A model generated the notes under the pieces. That model was not told the DNA's origin, did not search any database, and worked only from the letters and a program-made list of their open reading frames with translations. From Ettlia oleoabundans (lineage: Eukaryota > Chlorophyta > Chlorophyceae > Chlamydomonadales): a stretch of 24,210 nt of DNA. Shown in pieces: positions 10,280-24,084 of the stretch (the first letter of the stretch is position 1; each line of letters opens with the position of its first letter). The DNA lies in the NCBI GenBank assembly GCA_019693395.1, contig JAAMXP010000535.1, forward strand, positions 1 to 24,210, written 5' to 3'. Made by a program: the position numbers and the translations under genes.

Positions 10280-10513
10280 ATGACCCGCCTGAGCAACACT
10301 GTGGCGTTCCTGCTGCTGCTGACCCTGTGCGCAGCAATGGCAATCCCCACCCAGGCGCGCAAGCTCAAGACAGATGCGGCATTTGCGCGCCCCTTGCACA
10401 CCGCACTGGCGGACCTTGCAGCAGCCTGGCTGAGCTCGCATTCCAGTGCCACTCATGGCGTTGCCCAGCAGCTTGGCAGGCACCTAGGGTCCCTGCAACA
10501 CATTGAGCTCTAA
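10280..10513 (+). CDS. small secreted protein of unknown function
   Basis: An intronless ORF of 77 aa. The N-terminus is a textbook signal peptide: MTRLSN, then a hydrophobic core VAFLLLLTLCAAMA (8-21). Likely cleavage is after AMA (21) or TQA (26), leaving a mature peptide of about 51-56 residues that begins near RKLKTD. The mature part has no cysteine; it is Ala/Leu/His-rich with scattered Arg and Lys, and could form one or two amphipathic helices (ADLAAAWLSSH, GVAQQLGRHLGSL). A UGUAA signal follows the TAA by about 150 nt, supporting a real transcript. I do not recognise a family. It is transcribed divergently from the kinase gene. The alternative is a chance ORF, but start, signal peptide, length and poly(A) signal agree. 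Confidence 0.62.
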   Translation: MTRLSNTVAFLLLLTLCAAMAIPTQARKLKTDAAFARPLHTALADLAAAWLSSHSSATHGVAQQLGRHLGSLQHIEL

Positions 10514-10660
10514 GCTACCTCTTGTTTCGGGTGTTTGCCCTCCCAATTTTGGAACCCCTTGCCGTTGAATTCACCCCCCAGCTAGCTTTTAACCTGACCC
10601 CGCCACAGCCTTGCTCCAACCTACACCGCATTTCTTTTATGTGTTAAAGCTTGTCCACCG

Positions 10661-10665
10661 TGTAA
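10661..10665 (+). terminator. UGUAA polyadenylation signal of the secreted-protein gene
   Basis: TGTAA lies 148 nt after the TAA at 10511-10513, a normal 3' UTR length for a chlorophyte mRNA. Confidence 0.6.
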
Positions 10666-10839
10666 CACACAACTCAAATCAACCCAGGGCAAAAGGGATT
10701 GTACGCCAAGCTGGCAAGTCAGCATCAGGGGCGTCTGGGCCAAAGTGACTGCCAGCTGCTGCCGCTTGCAGCCTTAGGCCACCCGCAACCACATCGCTGC
10801 CATGCTCATGCCTTTCCTTGGTGCTGGTAAGAATGAGAA

Positions 10840-10844
10840 TTACA
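10840..10844 (-). terminator. UGUAA polyadenylation signal, probably of the GapA gene
   Basis: TTACA on the + strand is TGTAA on the minus strand. It lies about 560 nt downstream of the GapA stop at 11405-11403. It and the opposite-strand signal at 10661 leave a gap of about 180 bp between two convergent genes. Confidence 0.45.
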
Positions 10845-11402
10845 ACGAATCAGAGAAGCCGGCACCTCCGCGCAACAACAAGGTGGGTAGGAGAGGGCAG
10901 TTGCACAACTGGAGGGTGTTGCTACAAGCGCGCACACGGGTAAAAAAATTTCCGGGACGAGAGCCCGGTGTGGGGTGGGCCAGAGTACCGAGAGCTAGCG
11001 AGCGGGAACGGGGGAATGCACAGCTCACGCGACACGCACAACGGCCCAGGTGGGTCGTCTTCTCCGCACGCGCAGCCCTGGCTGACACGGGCCCCAGCAC
11101 CCGCCACACCACCGCACGCCATTGGGCGTTCGTTGGGGAGATGGGCACAATAATGAAGGCGGAACGACGAAAGGAGGGAACCAAATGAATGTTCGGAAGC
11201 AGGGCAAACGAAATGGGCGCAAAACTGCGGTGGCGGCGCGACAAGGGGCGCACGCGGCTCATGGCGCACGCGCGCACAAGCGAGGGTGCTGCGCGGGGCA
11301 TACAAGGTCAGGCAGCTGGCTGGCCGCGCAATATGGCAGCCAGCACGGCCATCTTGGAATCACTTCAATTCACGCTCCAAGGGGCCCCGCGCGGCGTGAC
11401 GC
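10845..11402 (-). other. 3' UTR region of the GapA gene
   Basis: No gene seen. GC-rich sequence with short ORFs in several frames, none with splice continuity or recognisable protein. It is best explained as the 3' UTR of the minus-strand GapA gene ending at the TGTAA at 10844-10840. Confidence 0.5.
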
Positions 11403-14603
<3,201 letters not shown>

Positions 14604-15192
14604 TGTGCTCGGCTTCTCTGACTTGAAGAGAATGAGGAGGCCTGGACCGGCAGGGAGGGAGTTTTTCAGCAGCCTCATCGGGAGCCCTGGGACAACTTGG
14701 GGGGTCCACTCCGCTCCATTGACGCTAGGCGCAATGCGGCATCTTGTAGCCACAAGATATTATTTTACATACTCGCCGCAAAAGGCGGCAGGGGCTGCAA
14801 GCAGGATCCCCCCTGCAGTTGGCACCCGCCGCCTGTGGTAGTGGCGCCGCACTTTCCCGCCGCAACCCACTGGTCATGCTGAGCGAACGCGGGCCATACA
14901 CTCACATATCGCAGCACAGCCAACCCAGTGCCAAGAAACGTTGCACATCTGACACCGGAGAAGACTGGGGCACTCATTGCGCAGCACAGCGGTGGCGGTT
15001 GGTTGCCCACCTGCATGCCTCCCCAGCTTCCCTGCCCCCTTCCGCCAAGCGGGCCAGTCAGGCTGGTGCTGTGAGTTGGTAAGCTGACCTCGGAAGTGGA
15101 TCGTAACAACATATATTAATGCCAGGCAAAGCAGTGTGCATCCTGAGGTTGGTTCCTTGCCCACAAAACCATCAACCCATTGCCCGCCGCCA
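14604..15192 (-). promoter_or_regulatory. 3' region of the D-lactate dehydrogenase gene and GapA promoter
   Basis: This spacer lies between two head-to-tail minus-strand genes. It holds a TGTAA signal at 14769-14765 for the upstream gene, leaving only about 160 bp for the GapA promoter and 5' UTR. No other coding sequence is seen. Confidence 0.5.
14765..14769 (-). terminator. UGUAA polyadenylation signal of the D-lactate dehydrogenase gene
   Basis: TTACA on the + strand, about 425 nt downstream of the TAA at 15195-15193. It is the only minus-strand TGTAA in this spacer. Confidence 0.5.
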
Positions 15193-16967
15193 TTAGACGC
15201 CGGCAATCCCAACGTGCGCTGCCGCCGGCCAGCCCGCAGGGTCGCTTCCAAGCTTCCCGGGGTTCATGATATCAAGGGGATCCAAGACTCGCTTTATTGC
15301 GTGCATGGCCTGCAGACAGAACCCCAAGCTGCGGCTTTCAGCTGGCGCCCTAATGGGTTGTCCAGTAACAGCGCCCACCTGGCCAGGTGTTTTTGAAGCA
15401 ACATCGACCTGGCCTAGCCCAGGTTTATGCACATTGACGTCTCCAGCATGCCCCATTGCTACAAGAAGCACAAAGCTTGCGCAGCAAATACAGCTGCCAA
15501 ATGGTAATGGTAATGCGAGGTTCATGCAGAGTGGCAGCGGCTGACGGGGCAGGGGGATAGCATCAGCAGCAACCTGGCTGGACAAAGCAGCAGCACGCAG
15601 CAGTAGCTGCACCCTCACCTGCAGCGCTGCCGCATCGTGCTCCCTGCTCATGTGCGACAGCTTGCCATAACCGATGCCATGCTCCCCCGTACACGTGCCC
15701 CCCACATCCTGCAGGGGCAGCAGAAAGGCATACCGGCAAGCGGCCTTGGCCACTCTGTAAGCCACGCTTATCTGCACTCCTCCAGGCCTTCAAATACACG
15801 CCAAATTGAAGCACACCATCCAACAAAACAGATGCACACTCAGGCTCACAGTCATAGCCATCATCCCAAGCTCCACCCACACACTTGCGAAACGTACCCA
15901 TGCCAACCTGACCTAATCACCCGTCCTCTACTTTCCCGCCCCGACCATCTGCCTAACCAGTCACCCACCTGCGCCAGCTGCACCATCTCGTCCACGCACC
16001 GCCGTGCACGGCCCAGCTCTTCCTCGCTATTGCTGTCTATGAGTAGCAGCATGTGGAAGCTGAATGTGTTGAGGGCAGGGGGGGTTGGGGGGCCAGCTTT
16101 CAGCACCGGCCGGGTAACAGGATGTGATCACCCGGGGGCTCTTAGTCACCATGGAAACTGTATCCACAGACAGACCCCAGACACCTTGCAGGCCATTCTG
16201 CAGGTCTGCAAACCACATAGACACTGCCGGCCTCTGCCGACCCTGTCACCGGCACTTCTTGTATGCAGGCTAGTCCGTCATGCCGCTGATGGTGCCTTGG
16301 CTACCATTGTACCCCGCACCCCCCACTCCTTGAGGCCCAGCTGCCCACCCACAAGCTGAACTCCAGACGTAGTCAGGCACCCTGTTGTGGCACTTCCTTT
16401 GTAGCTCACAACTCACTTGCCATCACCCACATGGCCCACCACAGGTGCCAGCAACCCGTGTTGCCTGCACAGCCGCTGCGCTGCCAGCACCGTGTCGGTC
16501 AGCTGAGAAAGCGGCACGCACAGGTCGGTTGGGAAGCCGGCACATCCTGCAGTACGGAGACGGAGGGACAGAGGGAAAGGGCATGTGAGTTTTGAGGTCA
16601 GAATGTATGTGCGCCACAGCGGCAGAAAATCCTGCAAGACTATGTTGGCAACGTGACGCAAGTAGCGTGACCCAACCCTGCCCCATAAAATGTGCAGCAA
16701 ATCGGTACATGGCTGGTTTTCCCTACCCTCACAACTATCAGGTTATAATGAATCATCACAAACATTTTGACAACTGGTACCTACATAGACCTCCCCGCTT
16801 TGGAGTGATGAGACTCCACAGCACCGTACCATCAGCCCAGCCTTTCACCCAGCAGCCCGTCACCACCCACTCACCTGGCCGCAGCGCCTTGGCAGCATAG
16901 TAGGCGCTGTGCCGCGCTGCCCAAAGCTGCTTGCGATCCTCCTCCCTCTCTACAGGATTGCAAATGG

Positions 16968-17028
<61 letters not shown>

Positions 17029-20000
17029 CGACACCAGTCGGTGTCTACTTCGTCACTGTTCAAAGCTTGGCCGAAGGATAGCCTGTGGCGACATGCAAGC
17101 AGCAGCAGTACTGCAGTGTTACTGCAAAATCGAAATTCACCACACACACCCAACCCTGCGCAAGCAGCGCACGCACCGGCCCACTGGAACCCGCTGCCGC
17201 CGCAGTCTGCTGCTATGGCGCCCGCAGCCTGCGCCGCCTCCGCCACCGCCGCCTGGCTGCCGTGGAACTCGAAGAACAAGTGGGGCGCTAGCTGCAGGCT
17301 GGTGCCGCTGTGCCTGTTAATGGCATCAACCTGAGAAATGTTTGGTGGGGCGTGAGTGGTTGCCTGTGGCGAGCATGGTGGGGTTGCCGGGTTGGGCGGG
17401 GGTAGTAAGGGTGAGCTGGGACTGTGTATGGGGGGGGCGGGGGGGGGGGTATGAGCAATGGACTGGGGCTGTGTGTGCGGATAGCTGCGGTGCCACCCAC
17501 CTGCAGGTCATCCAGCAGCTCTACTCGTGCCACGGGAACCCCGCTCTGCATCACAAGTGTGGCTGCATCCACAGCCCCCTGCATGCGCCATACGGTGCGC
17601 AGTACAGTGGGTGGCACAATGGACGCTGCAGGCGGTACATGCCATGGCAGCAGCTGGGAGGTGTAGCACCACCACTCATGGCAACAAGCTGTCGCCGACC
17701 TGTGTGGCGACACACCAGGGTCGCACTAGCAGTGGGGGGGCTACAGCAGCAGACCGCCACCCCCCAGGGCAGCGGCATCACCCCTCACCTTGAGCTCCTC
17801 AAACGCGCACACTGCTGCTGCTGCCGCCTCCGGCTGGCCGTGCAGGCGTAGGGCCACCTCTGTGATCACCCCCAGTGTGCCCTCGCTGCCCACCAGAAGA
17901 GCGGTGAGGTCGTAGCCGGCGGCAGACTTGCGCACGCAGCGGCCTGCTAGTGGGGTTATTGAGAGAGAGGCAAGAATAAAGCGGTGCTGTGCAAGACAGA
18001 GCGTGCTTGTGGGGTTGAGAACAGAAGGGGGGGGATAAGAGCGCATGGGTGGTGTGAGCAGGTGCAAGGGCAAGCAACTTCTAAACATACGAGACGCGGT
18101 AAAGCAACATTGTTGGCTTCGTGCGGTGTGTTGAGGATATACAAACAGCGGGAGGAGGGCGCAGGCTGCCACGGCCCAACGCAGCACGCAGCCAGCTGAT
18201 GCACCCCCGCTTCTCACCCACCACCCAGTCACCTGTGCGGATGATCTCCCCGCTGGGCAGTACAACAGTGAGGGACCGCACATTGTCCCGCATGGTCCCG
18301 TACCGCACCGCGTTAGTGCCTGATGCCCTGCGACAGCCGTTCGGAGAACCAGGGAACCAAGCAGTCGGCAACAAGCCGGCCAGCCAGCGGCCAGCCCAGC
18401 CAGCCAGCCAGCCAGTCGGTTGTACTCCACCGGTATCGCTGTCACTCCAAGCTCCCAGGCTGCGCAGCCTGGCAGAAGCAAAGCTTGGGTTGCATGCACG
18501 TACCAGGCGCTGGCAGGCGAACAGGGAGCCAGCGGTAAGGTGCACAATCGGGGAGGAGCGCATTAATGTGCATCTCACCTTGTTGCGACCATGCCTCCCA
18601 GGGTTGCGTCTGCTCCTGGGTCCACCTGACACACGGGAGGGGAGAACATGAAATTGTTGTCTCAACGATGTTCGGCATTGGCAACCAGCAAGAAACGACA
18701 ACATCCTTCACCCATTCACCCAACCACTGCCAAATAGTTGCACATTATACAAATCTTCAAGCGCTCGAAATGCTCAGCTAGTCTGTTGACAGGCTGAATG
18801 CCTTGCCGTAGCATACGCGAAGGGTTCAAGCAGCCTTCCCAGCCCAGACCGCGCCCCCCTTCCACAACAACAACAACAGCAACAACAAAAAAGGCCCCCA
18901 GCTTAGCCCCTCCAGCCCAGCATGGTGTCATACCTACCGGGAAGAAGAGCCCTGTGTCGTGCAAGTAGCTGTTGAGTTGTAGCCTCGTCACGCCCGCCTC
19001 TACCCAACAGTCCATGTCCCCGGCATTCACCTGCAGGGCGTGGAAAAGCAAGGCCAAGCAAAAATTGTGACAGGTAGTGAAGGAAACAATCTCTCAAAGT
19101 CTACTGTGGAGTGCAGCACTGTACATGCAACAACATACTTGCAGTATCCTATTCATGCGGGACATGTTTAGGCAGATGCCGCCCTGTATCGCCGCTACGT
19201 GCCCCTCCAAGCTGGTGCCCACCCCAAAGGGGATGATGGGCATGCGGTGGGCTGCCGCTACTCTGACGATGTGAGACACTTCCTCGTTGCTTTCTGGATA
19301 GAGCACCGCCTGTGAACGGTGATGGCAGGGGCAGGTGAAGTAGGACAGCAAAGCTTACACCAGGGGTAGTGAAGCAGCCTGGGTTAGGTGGTGGTTATAC
19401 GCAGCTGGACTCTTTAGTACCTATGGCTAGGCTGACGGGCTGTGCAGCATTAGATAGAAGCACCCCGCATGATAAGGGCATTTCATCACTGCATGCATCC
19501 TGGTGCCTTGCCCAGGGTGGGGGTGGGGGGTGGGTGGGGGCGTGGGGGGTAGTACAGCACCTCTGGCCGTGGTCTGTGGAGCCACGCTGAACCCCTTTTG
19601 GACGCTGATGCCGAGCTGCTGGCATGTGGTGAGAGAGGGTGATGCTGACAACAGTGTGGTGGTCCTAGCTGTGCAGTACATGCCGCGTGCGCACCTGTGG
19701 CGGCATGCCTGGGTGGAACGACTCGTCCCGCCTGCAAGCACAAATATGTACAAAAGCCCTGGTTGCTTCTGGACACGACCCAGCTCAATTGGCAGTAAGC
19801 AACCGACACATACCCAGCTTTAGCGCACCACTTCGCAATGCAAACACTAAAACATATGGCCAGATGCCGTCCTGTCAACCCGCCCCAGACCCGGTGCCGC
19901 ACCCATGCTGCTCCAGCACAGCAGGTGCCATGGTAAGGCGATCCTCAACAATGGCCTGCAGCTCAGCCTACAACAAAGAGTAGCAGGGAGTCATTCAAGC

Positions 20001-20217
20001 TTTGATGATGAAGAGAGGGGTGTGCTCGGCCTGGCTGTGGCAGGGCAATTGATTGAACTAAGCCCATGCCGCCGCCCCCCGCTGGCGGCGCTTCTGCCCG
20101 CATGAGGCGAGCCCTGCAACGACCCGACACCTTGAGCTCGGGTTGCAGGGTCCTTATGCATCGCATGAACGCGGGTTGGCCAGTTTGGCGCAAAGGCCGC
20201 CACGCCTGGGCCCACAT
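15193..20217 (-). CDS. DLD: mitochondrial FAD-linked D-lactate dehydrogenase (cytochrome)
   Basis: Oxidises D-lactate to pyruvate and passes electrons to cytochrome c; it also clears D-lactate made by the glyoxalase system. Fifteen exons in transcript order: 20217-20131, 19967-19903, 19731-19695, 19309-19139, 19030-18938, 18625-18579, 18327-18233, 17943-17789, 17578-17501, 17330-17177, 16949-16875, 16546-16417, 16059-15969, 15708-15619, 15309-15193; 494 aa, every phase agreeing. The N-terminus [13 protein letters not shown] has no acidic residue, like a mitochondrial presequence. FAD-binding and oxidase blocks: [11 protein letters not shown] (90-100), [11 protein letters not shown] (153-163), [10 protein letters not shown] (203-212), [11 protein letters not shown] (217-227), GHVGDGNFH (390-398), [13 protein letters not shown] (430-442), [11 protein letters not shown] near the C-terminus. 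An in-frame TAA just upstream fixes the start. Glycolate dehydrogenase is a relative, but overall order and length fit DLD. Confidence 0.94.
16966..17027. repeat. tetranucleotide microsatellite (GGCA)n in a DLD intron
   Basis: About 15 copies of a 4-bp unit lie inside the intron between DLD exons 10 and 11 (17176-16950). On the transcript it reads as a TGCC repeat that ends about 17 nt before the 3' splice site, where the polypyrimidine tract normally sits. Confidence 0.95.
17430..17449 (+). repeat. interrupted poly-G tract in a DLD intron
   Basis: Eight G residues, one C, then eleven G residues, in the intron between DLD exons 9 and 10. On the transcript it is a poly-C tract; on the + strand DNA it could fold as a G-quadruplex. 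It is a likely spot for sequencing error. Confidence 0.8.
18864..18887. repeat. short (CAA)n repeat in a DLD intron
   Basis: About eight CAA-type units with one CAG interruption, in the intron between DLD exons 5 and 6 (18937-18626). No function evident. Confidence 0.8.
19514..19550 (+). repeat. G-quadruplex-forming tract in a DLD intron
   Basis: More than four runs of at least three G separated by one to three bases, in the intron between DLD exons 3 and 4 (19694-19310). It meets the usual intramolecular G-quadruplex pattern on the + (template) strand. Confidence 0.7.
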
Positions 20218-21196
20218 ACAGCTCCCTTAGCTGCTAACGACTGGACGAGCACTGTTGTTGACTGTCAGTGGTGCAAAGAATTGGTATTTCCCTCAAGCTT
20301 ATCAAGCGAGCGCGACGCCTCCAGGCCATTGACATGTGACCGCCAGCTCGGCGGTATCGAGTTGACTTCAGCAGATGGTTCTTGATTTTTGGTCTAGAGG
20401 ATGCTGTAGTCCTGCGTATGCTAGTTAAGCATCACCCAAGTATATCCCAATTCGCTCTGCAGGGCTGTCCCCCACTACCGACAGAAGGGCAAATGCTGGC
20501 CGGCGGAGCGGCTCTGGCGGTAACACCCATTCACCCAGGCAATTCCCAGGCAACATGCTACGGCACGGCACAGCAGCAGAATGATTCAAAAATTGTGCCA
20601 CTTATGTTCCAAATCACCCACGAGGCACTTCGATCTCTGCGGAATGAAGACCTGGCGTGCTATTGTGCTGCCGCCTGGGCACAACAGCTGCTCAACAAGA
20701 CTTGAGTAGGTTAAGAGCAGCCCTTCATGTCAACCATCATCGTCTTATTTGGATGTGTGCCTGGACATGAAACTGCGAACTTCATACAGTAGCCGGCACA
20801 GGTCCCTTGCAAGACAGGCGACCGCTGCCGCCACGACGCTGCCGACTGTCGCCTCACAGTTTATTACTCCAAGGAGTTTGTGCTGTCGGCTTCCTGTGCA
20901 TCGTGCTGCGCTTGCAATATCTTCAAATCTGAGAAAAACTCCTTGCCCGCGCGTTGTTTCGTGCCTCGAGTTCACTTTGAGAGAAAACTAATGGAGAGGT
21001 CGGCCCGGTTCAACCGTTGAGTCGTACATACAGGCAATGATTGATTGCTGTGCTTCTTGCCGGGCATGCCGCAGTTCACAGCCCACTGACTCGGAGGCCT
21101 GCCTTCTACCCGGGGACCAGCACCAAGAGCGCGCTCCCCGCCTGCCTCTCTCCTTTGGAGACCTGGTTGGGAGGACCTCCAGGCACTGTTGGCACG
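20218..21196. promoter_or_regulatory. divergent promoter region between DLD and RPL5
   Basis: 979 bp separate the DLD start codon (20217, minus) from the RPL5 start codon (21197, plus). Both promoters and 5' UTRs must be here. No clear TATA box seen. The doubtful ORF at 20418-20705 lies inside it; minus-strand frames around 20745-20975 have no ATG start and no splice support. Confidence 0.5.
20418..20705 (+). CDS. doubtful small ORF, 95 aa, unrecognised
   Basis: An open frame from ATG 20418 (or ATG 20493, 70 aa) to TGA 20705. Its C-terminal half, ending in WAQQLLNKT, has ordinary protein composition and would be helical. Against it: no recognisable family, third codon positions clearly less GC-rich than in the neighbouring genes, no TGTAA soon after the stop, and a location between two divergent start codons. 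A TTCGCTCTGCAG at about 20450-20461 could be an acceptor, making the region a terminal exon, but no upstream exon was found. Confidence 0.22.
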   Translation: MLVKHHPSISQFALQGCPPLPTEGQMLAGGAALAVTPIHPGNSQATCYGTAQQQNDSKIVPLMFQITHEALRSLRNEDLACYCAAAWAQQLLNKT

Positions 21197-24084
21197 ATGG
21201 CGCGTAAGTGTAGCCCTGCCCGTGTCGCATGATTGCGCCTGCATGTCATGGCTGTGGCGCAGCGGGCCTCTGCCTCCTTGAACTAACGAATCACGATGCT
21301 CCCTGCCATTTGCAGTGACCAAGGTGCAGAAGGGCTCAGCGTGTAAGTAGTGCCGCCGTGGCTGGGGTGCTTGCGACGCAGTCAGTGTCTTCTTAATGCG
21401 ACTGGAATGCTCATCCATCCGTTTATTTGCCTTGCAGACTTCTCCCGCTACCAGGTGAGCGACTGCGGCAGGGCGCAACTTGGCCGGGCTGCTCTGGGCA
21501 CGCAGTGGAAGCCGCTGAAAGATGACAGCTTCGCTTCCGGACGAAGGACTCATTCAGCACGAGCCTAAACAGCCGGGGGGCGGCTGCATGCAGCTGCGGC
21601 GGCGGCCATGTTGCCGGCAGAGTGGCAGCACACAGCTTCACAGCTTGCAGCATATTATAGCTGCCACACCTGCAGCAATGTGGAGCATGACCAATGGAGC
21701 AGCTGGGGGGCAGTTGTGCAGCTGGGGGGCAGTCTTTTTGCTCTCCCTGTGCGGCAGCATGCTGCGGGCTCCCTTCATAGCAGCCCCAGCAGCAGGAATG
21801 CTTCCCTGGCTGCCTGCCCATCTTCCCTGCACTGTTGTGGCACCATTGCTGTGCGAGTTGCTCGTCATCTTTGCAGGTGAAGTACAGGCGGCGCCGTCAG
21901 GGCAAGACTGACTACCGTGCCCGCCTGCGGCTGTGCACCCAGGACAAGAACAAGTACAACACCCCCAAGTACAGGTGCGATATGGCACTGCGGTACATGC
22001 TGCAGTAGCATAGCAGACAGAGCAGTGCAGCGTTGTACATGTTGCCAGAAAGGTCGCCAGAAGGATTAGCACAGTTGCAACGCGGCTGATGGGCAGCCGA
22101 GGGCATGGCGGGTGGGGGTCGTCCCCGCGGTTGGGAGCAAGGCAGCGCAGCAGGGAGCATGGCAGCGCAGCATTGCAATCTGCTATGTCAGCGATATGGG
22201 CACCCCGCAAATGTTCGGTTGGCAATAGCGTCTGCTGAGCTGGTGTGTGCTCTCTGGCGGCAAAGTAAGCGGCTAGGTTTGAGAGCAAGCCGGCTGCTGC
22301 TATGCGGTCATGTCGCTCGCCAGGTGGTGTCGCCGGATGGTGTGGGCGGGCTCCAGCCGTTGTGGAGGCCTTTACTGGCTCACAGCTGCTTGCGCCGGCC
22401 CGCAGTAGCGGGCTGGCATAGCTGGCTGGCCCGCTCTATTTAGCAGCAGGCTGTGGCAGCAGCAGCGCAGTGGCAGCGGCCTGCGCTCCACTTGTGCCAC
22501 CAGTCCTGCCCTCTGGCCTGCTGCCAGCTCAAACATGCATCCTCCTGCTCCTGCACCCCGCTCTGTCACTGCAGGCTGGTGGTTCGCTTCACCAACCGCA
22601 ATGTGGTGTGCCAGATCGCTTACGCCACCATGGCTGGCGACCGCGTGATGTGCGCCGCGTACAGGTGCGCACAGTTGTTCTGTTTTGAACACACAAGATA
22701 GTTTTCTTATGCTGCACAGTGTCAGGGTATGGTAACTCCGTTGAGGGTTTGTAGCTTTCTTGTTATTGAGGACCTGGGTTCTGCTGCTGGATCACTTATT
22801 GGGCACCCAGCCGTCTTTGCTGCCGATGCCCCTGCTGTGGCCTGCTTTGGCTTGCCTTTGCTGCTGTTGGCCTGGTTGATAGAGGCCGCAGATGGAGGAT
22901 GAACAGGCAGCAAGGCATCCGCCAGTGTGACAGCGCGCGACAACGGCAGGAGGATGGTTATCATAGTCTGGCAGGCAGGCAGGCATTTGAGGGGCTGGAG
23001 CGCAGCAACTGAGTGCAGCAGCTGAGCGCTCAGCAGAAACTGGCGCATGCTGGAGTTGGGGCTAAAGGGGGCTTGGGGTAGTGACCGGAAGACGAGGCAC
23101 TAGAAATGGTTTTGCGTGCAGCATCCTAGCAGCATCAACACAGCATTCCTATGTGAAGCACCAACCATGTGCTGCGCTGCACTGCACTGTGCTGGATCTT
23201 GCAAAGTGTCGCGGCCGACTGAGGTAGCCATTGGCAGCAGCAGCAAGAGTTTGTGGTTGTGAATCAGGCGGCAGTTGGCAGCTTGACAGCAAGGCCGATT
23301 GCAGCGGAGTCAGCGCTGCTAGGGAGAGGAACCAGTCAGCTCAGCACACCCCGGTGGCAGCATAAATTGCGCTATTGTTGGGGCCACCTGCAGCCTGGAC
23401 CAACAAGCAGGCTGCCTCCCCATGCCACTGCTGCCGCTGCCTCTGCCACGCTGCGGCTCCTCTCACTCGCCCCATAAGCAACTACTTCCTACTGGTGCCT
23501 CCCGCATAGTTTTCATCTTCATCTCCACCTGTCATTGCACCCCTGTTTGTCCCTGGTTGCAGCTCCGAGCTGCCTCGCTACGGCCTCAAGGTCGGCCTCA
23601 GCAACTACGCCGCTGCCTACTGCACCGGCCTGCTGCTGGCGCGCCGCGTGCTGCAGAAGCTGGGCCTGGACAAGCACTACGAGGTGGGTGGGGGCCGTAC
23701 TGCGCTGTATCGCATTTCACCTCCGAAGGCGTACTGCACCACATAACGCTGCTGCACTCCAGTTACATCGTTCGGAGGTGTTCGGTGGAGACAAGCGGCT
23801 GCGCAGCCATCCCGTATGTGCACGGTGCATGTCCATGGCCACAAGAGCTGCATATACCCGTTTACTTCTGCCAAACATATACTCCTGCTGCCTGTCTGGG
23901 CGCCCATTCATCTCCAACGTTTCCAAATGTACCTTGTCCATATCACATTGTGTACTCGCGCATACCGCAGGGCAACACCGAGGATGTGGGTGAGGACTAC
24001 AACGTTGAGGCTGAGGATGACGCCCCCCGCCCCTTCCAGTGCATCCTGGATGCCGGCCTCAAGCGCACCTCCACCGGATCCAAG
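21197..24084 (+). CDS. RPL5: 60S ribosomal protein L5 (uL18), 5' part; continues beyond the window
   Basis: Large-subunit protein that binds 5S rRNA with L11 and is built into the central protuberance. Exons seen: 21197-21203, 21316-21342, 21438-21454, 21877-21974, 22575-22664, 23563-23683, 23971-24084, giving 158 codons, all in phase; the last donor (AAG|GTGGGT) leads to exons right of the window. The family sequence is unmistakable: [17 protein letters not shown], then [50 protein letters not shown], and [19 protein letters not shown]. The full protein is about 300 aa in this family, so roughly half is present. The first three coding exons are only 7, 27 and 17 nt. Introns 4 and 5 (600 and 898 nt) are long for this locus. 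Confidence 0.96.
21975..22574 (+). other. RPL5 intron 4, no gene seen
   Basis: A 600-nt intron. Ribosomal protein introns often host snoRNAs, so I looked for a C box (RTGATGA) paired with a D box (CTGA) and saw no convincing pair. An open minus-strand frame crosses it and the neighbouring exon; it looks like antisense shadow of GC-rich sequence. Confidence 0.6.
22665..23562 (+). other. RPL5 intron 5, no confirmed gene
   Basis: The longest intron in the window (898 nt). No C/D box snoRNA pattern seen by eye; an H/ACA snoRNA cannot be excluded without folding. It contains an ATG-started antisense ORF of 108 aa (23048-22722) that is described under findings but not called as a gene. Confidence 0.55.

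Noticed and set aside
9397..10506. Long + strand open frame of 369 codons
   Set aside because: It lies antisense to kinase exons 1 and 2, has erratic composition (Pro, His, Cys, Arg rich), no recognisable domain and overlaps the signal-peptide gene in another frame. It is best explained by GC-rich shadow sequence.
20745..20975. Minus-strand frame of 76 codons in the DLD-RPL5 spacer
   Set aside because: No ATG start, no splice support and no known family; probably chance.
21638..22288. Minus-strand open frame of 216 codons across RPL5 introns 3 and 4 and exon 4
   Set aside because: It is antisense to a conserved RPL5 exon, Cys/Pro/Thr rich, and has no recognisable domain or splice partner.
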